A stretch of DNA of 6,592 nt from CAXTPV01 sp964249405 (GTDB lineage: Bacteria; Pseudomonadota; Alphaproteobacteria; Acetobacterales; Acetobacteraceae): contig CAXUBX010000126.1 in the NCBI GenBank assembly GCA_964249405.1, positions 1 to 6,592 of the forward strand. The letters are read 5' to 3'. The position numbers and the translations under genes were made by a program. Shown piece after piece: positions 1 to 6,275 of the stretch; position 1 is the first letter of the stretch; each line of letters starts with the position of its first letter. The notes beneath the pieces were generated by a model. That model ran no database searches, was not told the DNA's origin, and saw nothing but the letters and a program-made list of their open reading frames with translations.

Positions 1-1
1 G

Positions 2-64
2 GAGGCGCTGGCCCGCGGGCGCTCGGACCACCGCCCGATCCTGGTGGAGCTGGCGGACGGCTGA
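2..64 (+). CDS. Endonuclease/exonuclease/phosphatase family protein, 3' end only
   Basis: Only the last 20 codons and a TGA stop lie in the window; the gene begins upstream. The visible tail reads EALARGRSDHRPILVELADG. The SDHRPI stretch followed by a hydrophobic strand matches the C-terminal end of the endonuclease/exonuclease/phosphatase (DNase I-like) fold, where the Asp-His of the SDH motif is part of the active site. This fold covers phosphodiesterases and phosphatases acting on nucleic acids, phosphoinositides or sphingomyelin, so the substrate cannot be told from this piece. The short match is characteristic but rests on about ten residues, so the family call is an inference of moderate strength. 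Confidence 0.6.
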   Translation, partial: EALARGRSDHRPILVELADG

Positions 65-96
65 CGACCGGGTTCTTGGAGAACGACCGTTCTTTG

Positions 97-120
97 GCCG
101 GGGGAGCCTTTCTCCCAGGC
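97..120 (+). terminator. Possible hairpin terminator below the partial nuclease-fold gene
   Basis: GGGAG (102-106) pairs with CTCCC (112-116) around a CCTTT loop, and an outer GCC (97-99) can pair with GGC (118-120). It lies 33 bases after the TGA of the upstream gene. There is no T-run, so intrinsic termination is uncertain. Another role or chance is possible in such GC-rich DNA. Confidence 0.3.
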
Positions 121-248
121 GTCGGGGCATCCGCGACGTGCGGGCCTCGGCCCGGCGGAGGCGGATCGGCGGAGCCATCGCACCAACGACCCGCCTCTCC
201 ATGCGCACGTTGTCGGCGCACTTGATGCTCTGACGAACGGAGCGCGCC

Positions 249-494
249 ATGCCTCTACCTGCCACCGCCGAGGCGACCCGACGGGCGACGAACGTCACGT
301 TGCCGGCGGCCCTGCTGACCGAGGCGCGTGCGCTGGGGCTGAACATCTCGCAGGCTTGCGAACGAGGGCTGAAGGCGGAGATCGCGCGCTTCTATGCGGC
401 ACGGTGGCTGGAGGAGAACGGGGAAGCGATCGCCTCGTCGAACGAGTTCGTCGAACGGCACGGTCTACCGCTTTCGGAGTTTCGCCAGGTCTGA
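249..494 (+). CDS. ccdA: CcdA-family type II antitoxin, apparently intact, partner toxin dead
   Basis: An 81-residue protein of normal CcdA length. The N-terminal half (about residues 10-40, RRATNVTLPAALLTEARALG then NISQACERGL) is the ribbon-helix-helix DNA-binding and dimerisation part. The C-terminal half (RWLEENGEAI... GLPLSEFRQV) is the flexible tail that in this family wraps the CcdB toxin and frees DNA gyrase. The ATG has a CGGAG-like Shine-Dalgarno about six bases upstream, with no better in-frame choice. CcdA proteins normally repress their own operon together with CcdB; an inverted repeat TGCGC-N9-GCGCA at 202-220 is a possible operator. The TGA at 492-494 overlaps the old ccdB start position, the usual ccdAB arrangement. 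The antitoxin frame is open and conserved in look while its partner is destroyed. It could act as an orphan regulator or neutralise CcdB from other elements, which is inference. Confidence 0.88.
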   Translation: MPLPATAEATRRATNVTLPAALLTEARALGLNISQACERGLKAEIARFYAARWLEENGEAIASSNEFVERHGLPLSEFRQV

Positions 495-790
495 CGGGAC
501 GGTTCGATGTCTACGCCCGCCCCGGGGCGGACAGGGGGCGGCTACGTGCTCGACGTCCAGGCGGATCTCCTGCGGGACCTCCGGACTCGTGTCATCGTGC
601 CTCTGCTGCCGCTGGAGGCCGCGCCGACGCCGGCCAGGGGCCGAACCCGGCGTTCGAGATCAACGGCGCGCCTCACCTGATGCTGACGCAGTTCATCGCG
701 ACGGTTCCTGCCTAGGAGTTCAGGACGCCGGTGGCCACGCTCGAAGCGCGGGGCGTCGACATCGCGCGGGCGCTCGACATCCTGCTGACG
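491..790 (+). pseudogene. ccdB: Degenerate CcdB-family gyrase toxin gene
   Basis: Joining three segments rebuilds a CcdB-type toxin. TGRFDVYARPGADRG (494-538) is followed, after a +1 shift, by GYVLDVQADLLRDLRTRV and on to TPARG (540-641). After a -1 shift comes NPAFEINGAPHLMLTQFIA (644-712), then EFRTPVATLEARGVDIARAL through DILLT (716-790). The first shift fits one extra G in the GGGGG run at 534-538; the second fits one lost base at 642-643 (GGC-C-G-AAC where GGC-CTG-AAC is expected). A TAG sits in frame at 713-715. The start position is CTG (491-493) overlapping the ccdA stop as CTGA, where ATGA or GTGA is usual. Intact CcdB is about 100 residues and poisons the GyrA subunit of DNA gyrase; here no full product can be made. 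The normal C-terminal end, needed for gyrase poisoning in F-plasmid CcdB, is not found: the frame runs on into a tandem duplication. Several independent lesions argue against a single sequencing error. Confidence 0.85.
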
Positions 791-820
791 GACGGGCAGC
801 TTCGACGGACGGGAAGCTTC
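787..820. repeat. 17-bp tandem duplication at the 3' end of the ccdB remnant
   Basis: GACGGACGGGCAGCTTC (787-803) is followed directly by GACGGACGGGAAGCTTC (804-820); 16 of 17 bases agree (C797 versus A814). Seventeen is not a multiple of three, so the duplication also shifts frame. It sits where the last ccdB codons and stop should be. It is probably a replication-slippage product in a gene no longer under selection. Confidence 0.85.
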
Positions 821-850
821 GGCATGCGGTCGATCCTCGTCGGACGACCC

Positions 851-881
851 GACCAAGGGCGCGGAGGCCGGCCGCGCGGTC
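851..881 (-). terminator. Possible terminator hairpin of the minus-strand gene pair
   Basis: GCGCGG (859-864) pairs with CCGCGC (872-877) around a seven-base loop, and GACC (851-854) can pair with GGTC (878-881) across a one-sided AAGG bulge. It lies just below the stop codon of the minus-strand membrane-protein gene at 899. No T-run follows on that strand, so this is only a candidate; such stems arise easily in GC-rich DNA. Confidence 0.3.
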
Positions 882-898
882 GGATCAGTAGGCTGGTA

Positions 899-1444
899 TC
901 AGCCTCTTACGGAGTCGTGGATCGGCTTGACCTCCCTCAGGCATTTCGCCGTCACCTTAAGAAGAAGTGCCAAATGTTCATCCAAGTGGCGGAGAGCTTC
1001 GGTCCAATCCTCTTCGCCCATCGCGGATATCCTCATGACGACATCCTGTAAGAGCGCGCCATATTGGAGAAGCACTCCGGCAAGTTGAAGGCAGCTCGGA
1101 CCTGCTGGCTTACCCAAGAGGTAGAGCTTATCGACGTTCCGGTCGAGCATCGCAGGCAATGGAATGTGGCCGCACAATTCTATCCGCGACGCGATCGACT
1201 GACCCACGAGCGTCTTATACTGATTGACGAGATCCTCTAGCAAAGAACGCGTGTTTTCAGTTGCGACCTTCAGCTTCAGGAGTTCAAGGTAGATTGACAC
1301 TGCGATCGCGCGAGCCTGTAAGCGGTCGCGTCGTCGTTCGATCATGCCGACGCGCAGCGTCGCCCAGACACTAATGACGAGCGCGGTGACTGCGGCGAAG
1401 GCTTGGAGCCAAGAGGGAGCGTGATCGCTCATCTTTAGCATCAT
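899..1444 (-). CDS. Hypothetical protein with one N-terminal membrane segment
   Basis: From the ATG at 1444 the protein has 181 residues. One hydrophobic stretch near the N-terminus (about residues 11-32, SWLQAFAAVTALVISVWATL then RV) is followed by a basic segment IERRRDRLQAR, which by the positive-inside rule places the rest in the cytoplasm. The remainder is mostly helical in look and leucine-rich (residues about 45-85 and 120-165), possibly a coiled coil. No catalytic motif is visible and I do not recognise the family. The start is uncertain: a GAGAGG Shine-Dalgarno best fits the ATG at 1441 (four-base spacing), while ATGs at 1444 and 1432 and a TTG at 1516 are also in frame; the difference does not touch the membrane segment. 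It lies 87 bases below the GIY-YIG gene on the same strand, so co-transcription is likely. Base composition is clearly lower in GC than the backbone genes, suggesting transfer. Confidence 0.65.
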   Translation of the reverse strand: MMLKMSDHAPSWLQAFAAVTALVISVWATLRVGMIERRRDRLQARAIAVSIYLELLKLKVATENTRSLLEDLVNQYKTLVGQSIASRIELCGHIPLPAMLDRNVDKLYLLGKPAGPSCLQLAGVLLQYGALLQDVVMRISAMGEEDWTEALRHLDEHLALLLKVTAKCLREVKPIHDSVRG

Positions 1445-1531
1445 GCCTCTCGATTTCTTATTTACAGGCTTCTCACTGCCTCCCACAAGGCATCCGGGCC
1501 AAGTAAGGTGCAACAAGCTCGCTATGGATGA

Positions 1532-2485
1532 TCATTCGGACGCGGTGTTGGTGGCAGCGATCTGGCGCGCTTCCCATTCCTTGTAGAAAATGTTCTCCCC
1601 TTGTAAGCGCCAAGCTGTAGGACCGCTGCAGGACCGGCCGGCGACGACCGCTGCTGCGGCGCTCGGGCTCCTGAAAGCATAATCGCGCGTGAAGACGCGG
1701 TTTTCGCTGTCCAAAACCAGAACGCCTGATCGGACGAGTTCTTCGTGCAATGGCGCATAGGAGGCGCTCTGGCCAGCGACGCCTTCCCACCGCGAACGCG
1801 CCTGCGATCCGGCCTCTACGATAAAGTCGCCGTCGACCATACGCGCAGTTGCTTGAAGCCCGTGCCTCGGGAGTTCGAATCGGAATCGGACGAGCGGCGC
1901 ATTCGACGTGGTTCCTCGCTCAGCCCGTGATGGTGTTCCTTGGTCGTCTTCCGTATGCCTTTCCGCGGGTCGGTCAGAGCGCACGCGCTGGATAAACATG
2001 TCCACGCGCACGGCCGGCAGCAGAATGCGCAAATTTTCGAGGAAGGCCTCCATCTTCGCGACATCGGCCTCACTCAACGGCGGACGGGGCGGGTTCGTGC
2101 TGTTTTCCAGCGGGACGCGACCAATCCTGCGCGCCTCCGCGATCAGCCGCGCTTCCAGGTAGCGAACGTGAGCCTTGTTAAGCTTGGTACCAGCGGTGAC
2201 GAGGACTACGCTCGTCCACCAGTCTTTATGGCTGTCGTGCGCGCGGATACGGTCACCGATATCCTCACCCTCTCCAAGGTAAGCCAAGGTCCCGACCTCG
2301 TTCTCGCCGATGAGCAGGTAGATCCCGGCGCAGCTCGCCTCGGGCCGACGGAGAACATCCGCAATCTGAGTGCGCGGTGCCATGAGGACGTGGCCGGACC
2401 AGTTGGAAAGCTCGGCCGTCAGCATGCCATCGGGGTGGCCGTCGATGTAGAGGAGTTCTAGTGAGCGGGCGATGGCAGCAGTCAT
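1532..2485 (-). CDS. GIY-YIG nuclease-domain protein with C-terminal DUF4357-like region
   Basis: From the ATG at 2485 the protein has 317 residues. An N-terminal part (LELLYIDGHPDGMLTAELSN, ending RTQIADVLRRPE) precedes a GIY-YIG domain: GIY at 54-56, YLGEGE in the YIG position at 69-74, a basic IGDRIRAH with Arg79, and RYLEARLI with Glu111. These match the Tyr, Arg and metal-binding Glu of GIY-YIG endonucleases, so the active site looks complete. Residues about 155-215 are a low-complexity linker with acidic and basic stretches. The end (about 217-300; PLHEELVRSGVL, VFTRDYAFRSPSAAAAVVAG, TAWRL) matches the DUF4357 pattern often found C-terminal in such proteins and in restriction-related proteins. 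A nuclease role in DNA restriction or mobile-element biology is an inference; the substrate is unknown. The ATG has AGAGG ten bases upstream; a GTG at 2536 lacks a ribosome site. GC content is below the backbone, consistent with acquisition. Confidence 0.85.
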   Translation of the reverse strand: MTAAIARSLELLYIDGHPDGMLTAELSNWSGHVLMAPRTQIADVLRRPEASCAGIYLLIGENEVGTLAYLGEGEDIGDRIRAHDSHKDWWTSVVLVTAGTKLNKAHVRYLEARLIAEARRIGRVPLENSTNPPRPPLSEADVAKMEAFLENLRILLPAVRVDMFIQRVRSDRPAERHTEDDQGTPSRAERGTTSNAPLVRFRFELPRHGLQATARMVDGDFIVEAGSQARSRWEGVAGQSASYAPLHEELVRSGVLVLDSENRVFTRDYAFRSPSAAAAVVAGRSCSGPTAWRLQGENIFYKEWEARQIAATNTASE

Positions 2486-2599
2486 GCGCACGCAACCTCT
2501 TCGTGGGTGACATATTTCCAGCGGGCTTGTAGTCACCGCGGAGGAGGTCGGCGACTGACCAGATCAGGGCTGACGGAAAGCAGGCCGGCTCAAGACGTT

Positions 2600-2627
2600 T
2601 TTATAACGTAACAGGTCGGCTAAGCAA
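2600..2627 (-). promoter_or_regulatory. Putative sigma-70-type promoter for the GIY-YIG gene pair, with overlapping palindrome
   Basis: Read on the minus strand, TTGCTT (2627-2622) and TATAAA (2605-2600) are separated by 16 bases; the -10 box matches TATAAT at five of six positions, the -35 box at three of six. This is the only AT-rich spot in the 215 gene-free bases at 2486-2700. The perfect inverted repeat ACGTT-TTTAT-AACGT (2595-2609) overlaps the -10 box and could be an operator. Transcription would start near 2593 and leave a leader of about 107 bases. All of this is inferred from sequence pattern. Confidence 0.4.
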
Positions 2628-2700
2628 CGGTTCTCGCGACTTTGCACTGCTCCTCCCAGGGTTGGAAGAGGGTCGCAGGCTGGTCGCGGGGCGCGGCGCC

Positions 2701-3022
2701 TCAACAGCCTGAGGGCAGGGCAAGGGCGGAGCCGACGGTGCTGCGGAATGCGCCGGCGACGGGAACCCGGTCGCGCGTCGGCAAGCGGCCGATCGGCTTC
2801 GCATGCACGGCCTCGATCGTGGCGATCCTGGCGGAGCGGACCACGGAGGCGGCCGGCAGGTCGGCTTCTTCCAGATCGGAGACGAGCACGTCGCCCGGCC
2901 AGCTCCCCCCCCCCCGGTTGGCGGCACTGGTGACCATCAGCACCCGACGACGGCCGGGCGGCGCTGCCGGACGGGGCGGTTCGTGTACGGAAACGGGACC
3001 TTGACGAGGTCCCAGACCTCAC
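2701..3022 (-). pseudogene. Degenerate PemK/MazF-family toxin gene
   Basis: Two blocks in different frames rebuild a PemK/MazF-type toxin. VWDLVKVPFPYTNRPVRQRR then PAVV (about 3017-2946) is the N-terminal strand region with the RPAVV motif. VLMVTSAANR (2943-2914), then SWPGDVLVSDLEEADLPAAS and on through VVRSARIATIE to a TGA at 2701, is the rest. The expected GTG start (3022-3020) overlaps the antitoxin stop as GTGA but is out of frame with the first block, which fits one lost base just after it. The two blocks meet at 2944-2945 with a second frame change and, from memory of this family, about a dozen residues missing between RPAVV and VLMVTS. A nine-base in-frame insertion with an 11-base G run (minus strand) separates AANR from WPGD. 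Intact family members are ribonucleases that cut mRNA; this copy cannot be translated as one protein. Confidence 0.8.
2905..2915. repeat. Eleven-base C homopolymer inside the toxin remnant
   Basis: Eleven consecutive C on the + strand (G on the coding strand) lie where the toxin family normally has a short Arg-Gly-Trp stretch; here the frame reads Arg-Gly-Gly-Gly-Ser-Trp. Such a tract is prone to slippage during replication, and also to length errors in sequencing. Confidence 0.9.
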
Positions 3023-3237
3023 AGGCCGGCATAGGCCTCGGTGTCGGCCGGGCTGTCCCACTCCGCGAAACTCCGGAACGGGTCGTCGGCCGATGCGTCG
3101 GCCTCGGCACGGGTCAGGATCACGCGGCCGGCCTCGATCGCGTAGGCAATCTGGTCGCCCTCGCGCAGGCGCAGGGCGGCGCGCACCGGTTGCGGAATGG
3201 TCGTCTGTGCCTTGCTGGTCAGCCGGCTGATGATCAT
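3019..3237 (-). CDS. AbrB/MazE-type antitoxin (SpoVT-AbrB domain), apparently intact
   Basis: A 72-residue protein. Residues about 1-46 (MIISRLTSKAQTTIPQPVRA then ALRLREGDQIAYAIEAGRVI) are a classic SpoVT-AbrB swapped-hairpin DNA-binding domain with the T-S-K-x-Q-x-T-I-P-x-x-V-R signature. The acidic tail (DDPFRSFAEWDSPADTEAYA) is the usual toxin-binding part. Family members repress their own operon and neutralise a PemK/MazF ribonuclease. The TGA overlaps the old toxin start as GTGA, the normal coupled arrangement, but the toxin reading frame is destroyed. No strong Shine-Dalgarno is visible before the ATG at 3237, though the MIISRLTSKAQ start is the family norm. No frame damage or missing key residue is visible, so it may still be made and act as a DNA-binding orphan antitoxin (inference). 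Confidence 0.87.
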   Translation of the reverse strand: MIISRLTSKAQTTIPQPVRAALRLREGDQIAYAIEAGRVILTRAEADASADDPFRSFAEWDSPADTEAYAGL

Positions 3238-3285
3238 CGGTGGAAGGTGAGGAGATGCCTTACTCGGGGCAAGATCGTCCGGGGT

Positions 3286-3305
3286 CTGGGGCCCGCTGGC
3301 CCCAG
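3286..3305 (-). terminator. GC-rich hairpin downstream of the GNAT gene (distal of two)
   Basis: CTGGGGC (3286-3292) and GCCCCAG (3299-3305) form a perfect seven-base stem with a six-base loop. It is the second of two strong palindromes in the 105 bases between the antitoxin start and the GNAT stop. No T-run follows, so it may be an intergenic palindromic repeat rather than an intrinsic terminator. Confidence 0.4.
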
Positions 3306-3311
3306 CCGGGT

Positions 3312-3330
3312 GCAGGGGCGGCGCCCCTGC
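3312..3330 (-). terminator. GC-rich hairpin downstream of the GNAT gene (proximal of two)
   Basis: GCAGGGGC (3312-3319) and GCCCCTGC (3323-3330) form a perfect eight-base stem with a three-base loop, 12 bases below the stop of the GNAT gene. Its place fits a 3' transcript end for the ettA-GNAT unit, though the U-rich tail of a classical terminator is absent. Similar palindromes recur between genes in several high-GC alphaproteobacteria, from general knowledge. Confidence 0.5.
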
Positions 3331-3342
3331 CCTTCCCTGCCT

Positions 3343-3873
3343 TCACGTGCGGACGCTCTCGTAGACCAGCATGGGGTTGCCGTCGCGGGTGAAGGTCTCG
3401 GCGACGCGCATGCCGATGCCGCCGAGGACGAGGCGGCTCGCGCGGTTGTCCTCGCGGCAGACGGCGACGATGCGGGGGAGGCCTTTGTCGTGGGCGAAGC
3501 GGAGGGCGCTCGCGGCCCCTTCGCGGGCGTAGCCCTGGCCGCGCGCCGTTGGGGTCAGCGCGAAGCGGAGGCCGATCCCCCGACCGTCGGGGCGTCGGTG
3601 GACGCCGGTGATGCCGCGGAAATTGCCGGCCGGGTTCGGGTCCGATCCAGCTTCGCGCATGGCGAAGATGCCGACGCCGTGCTCGGACCAGAAGGCGATG
3701 TCGTCGGCCATCTCGGCGGCGGCCTGCTGGGGGGAGCGGATGCCGCCCAGCATCAGGGCGAACGAGGACGGGTCGGTCTTCAGGCGGGTGACGTCAGGCA
3801 GGTCCGACCAGGTCACGGGGCGCAGCACGAGGCGCGCCGTGCGGAGGACGCGGCCGGACGACGGCGCGGGCAC
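3343..3873 (-). CDS. GNAT family N-acetyltransferase (RimJ/RimL-like)
   Basis: A 176-residue protein of usual GNAT length. It opens with the RTARLVLRPVTWSDL pattern (residues 11-25) typical of the RimJ/RimL-like (Acetyltransf_3) branch. The acetyl-CoA-binding motif A is GLRFALTPTARGQGYAREGA, with the pyrophosphate loop R-G-Q-G-Y-A at 111-116. The later N-x-A-S segment (143-146) and SRLVLGGIGM are the usual motif B region. Members move an acetyl group from acetyl-CoA to an amine, on ribosomal protein N-termini or small molecules; the substrate here cannot be told. The start is GTG (3873), backed by a GAAGGA ribosome site eight bases upstream; an ATG nearby is out of frame. It follows ettA by 31 bases on the same strand, so the two probably share a transcript. 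Confidence 0.9.
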   Translation of the reverse strand: MPAPSSGRVLRTARLVLRPVTWSDLPDVTRLKTDPSSFALMLGGIRSPQQAAAEMADDIAFWSEHGVGIFAMREAGSDPNPAGNFRGITGVHRRPDGRGIGLRFALTPTARGQGYAREGAASALRFAHDKGLPRIVAVCREDNRASRLVLGGIGMRVAETFTRDGNPMLVYESVRT

Positions 3874-3904
3874 GGGCGGGGTCCTTCATCTCAGCATGCC
3901 ATCG

Positions 3905-5584
<1,680 letters not shown>

Positions 5585-5628
5585 GATCGATATTCCGGGA
5601 GGCTGTGGCGCCGGGCGAAGGGGCCGCC

Positions 5629-5701
5629 TGCGCCCGGCAGGACTCGAACCCGCAACCAAGCCGTTATGAGCGGCCCGCTCTGACCATTGAGCTACAGGCG
5701 C
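5629..5701 (-). tRNA. tRNA-Ile2 with CAT anticodon (lysidine-modified type)
   Basis: A full 73-base cloverleaf on the minus strand: acceptor GCGCCTG with CGGGCGC (one T-G pair), D arm GCTC/GAGC, anticodon stem GGCCG/CGGCT with loop CTCATAA, five-base variable region TGGTT, T arm GCGGG-TTCGAGT-CCTGC, discriminator A. CCA is not encoded. The anticodon CAT is at 5668-5666. C4-G69 and C5-G68 in the acceptor stem are known features used by TilS, which turns C34 to lysidine so that the tRNA reads AUA as isoleucine. The overall body also resembles alphaproteobacterial Ile2 rather than elongator or initiator Met tRNA. An automatic call might label it tRNA-Met. It lies 44 bases before ettA on the same strand. 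Confidence 0.93.
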
Positions 5702-5749
5702 ATGGGGGCAGGCGTGTGATGGCGCATGCGGGACGGGAGTTCAAGACGA

Positions 5750-6184
5750 TCAGGTGTCGGAGGCCGGATACACGGCGCCGGTCCAGGGATCGATCCGCCA
5801 GTCGGCGGTGCGGCCCTGGCGGTCGGTCGCGTGCACGGCGAGCGCCTGGCCCTCGTCGTCGGTGATCTCGCGGACGTCGCCGACCTTGGTGTAGCCCGCC
5901 GCCTTCAGCAACGTCGCGGCCTGCGCCGCCGTGAGAACGGGACCGGTGAGGACCTCGCCGGTCTCGGCGCTGATGGTGATGCCGTGGAGCGGGACGCCCC
6001 AGCGGGTGGCGTCGGCGGTCCAGGTGCCGTCGGTCCGCTGCAGGTTGTCGACCGCGGTGTAGCCCTGGCCGCCGAGGAGGGCGCGGAGCTGGTCCGGGGT
6101 CCAGGAGGGCGGCGCGGCGAGCGCCGGCACCAGAGGGGCGACGGCGAGAAGGAGCGGGAGCGGGAGACGGGCGATGCGGCGCAT
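5750..6184 (-). CDS. Secreted protein with two PepSY-like repeats
   Basis: A 144-residue protein with a signal peptide: basic MRRIAR, hydrophobic core LPLPLLLAVAPLVPA, and cleavage probably near ALA-A (about residues 21-24), so it acts in the periplasm or outside. The mature part holds two similar units, about 28-79 (TPDQLRALLGGQGYTAVDNL to ISAETGEVL) and 84-140 (TAAQAATLLKAAGYTKVGDV to IDPWTGAVYP). Each has a helix, a GYT-x-V turn and a strand ending in a TG-turn, the pattern of PepSY-type domains. PepSY domains are thought to modulate secreted peptidases; the target here is unknown. The ATG at 6184 has AAGGA six bases upstream. A longer frame to 6415 would overlap the pyrophosphatase gene and lacks the signal-peptide start, so it is rejected. 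The gene diverges from the pyrophosphatase gene across 91 bases. Confidence 0.82.
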   Translation of the reverse strand: MRRIARLPLPLLLAVAPLVPALAAPPSWTPDQLRALLGGQGYTAVDNLQRTDGTWTADATRWGVPLHGITISAETGEVLTGPVLTAAQAATLLKAAGYTKVGDVREITDDEGQALAVHATDRQGRTADWRIDPWTGAVYPASDT

Positions 6185-6217
6185 GGGGTGTCCTTCACCG
6201 CTTGCGGGGATGATGCC

Positions 6218-6246
6218 TTGGCAGCGTCCGGACCGGGCCGTTAGTT
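6218..6246 (+). promoter_or_regulatory. Weak candidate promoter for the pyrophosphatase gene
   Basis: TTGGCA (6218-6223) and TTAGTT (6241-6246) are separated by 17 bases in the 91-base space between two divergent genes. The -35 box is good for alphaproteobacteria, but the -10 box matches the consensus poorly. Transcription would start about 23 bases before the ATG. This is only a pattern match. Confidence 0.25.
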
Positions 6247-6275
6247 TCCGGCGGCCAGATCGAGGGGATGGACGG

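Noticed and set aside
899..1516. TTG start at 1516 for the membrane protein
   Set aside because: Rare start codon without a clear ribosome site; ATGs at 1444 and 1441 lie beside a GAGAGG motif.
1940..2461. A 173-residue open frame on the + strand
   Set aside because: Antisense shadow of the GIY-YIG gene with no recognisable motif.
1532..2536. GTG start at 2536 for the GIY-YIG protein
   Set aside because: No Shine-Dalgarno upstream, and the extra 17 residues do not resemble the family N-terminus; the ATG at 2485 has AGAGG.
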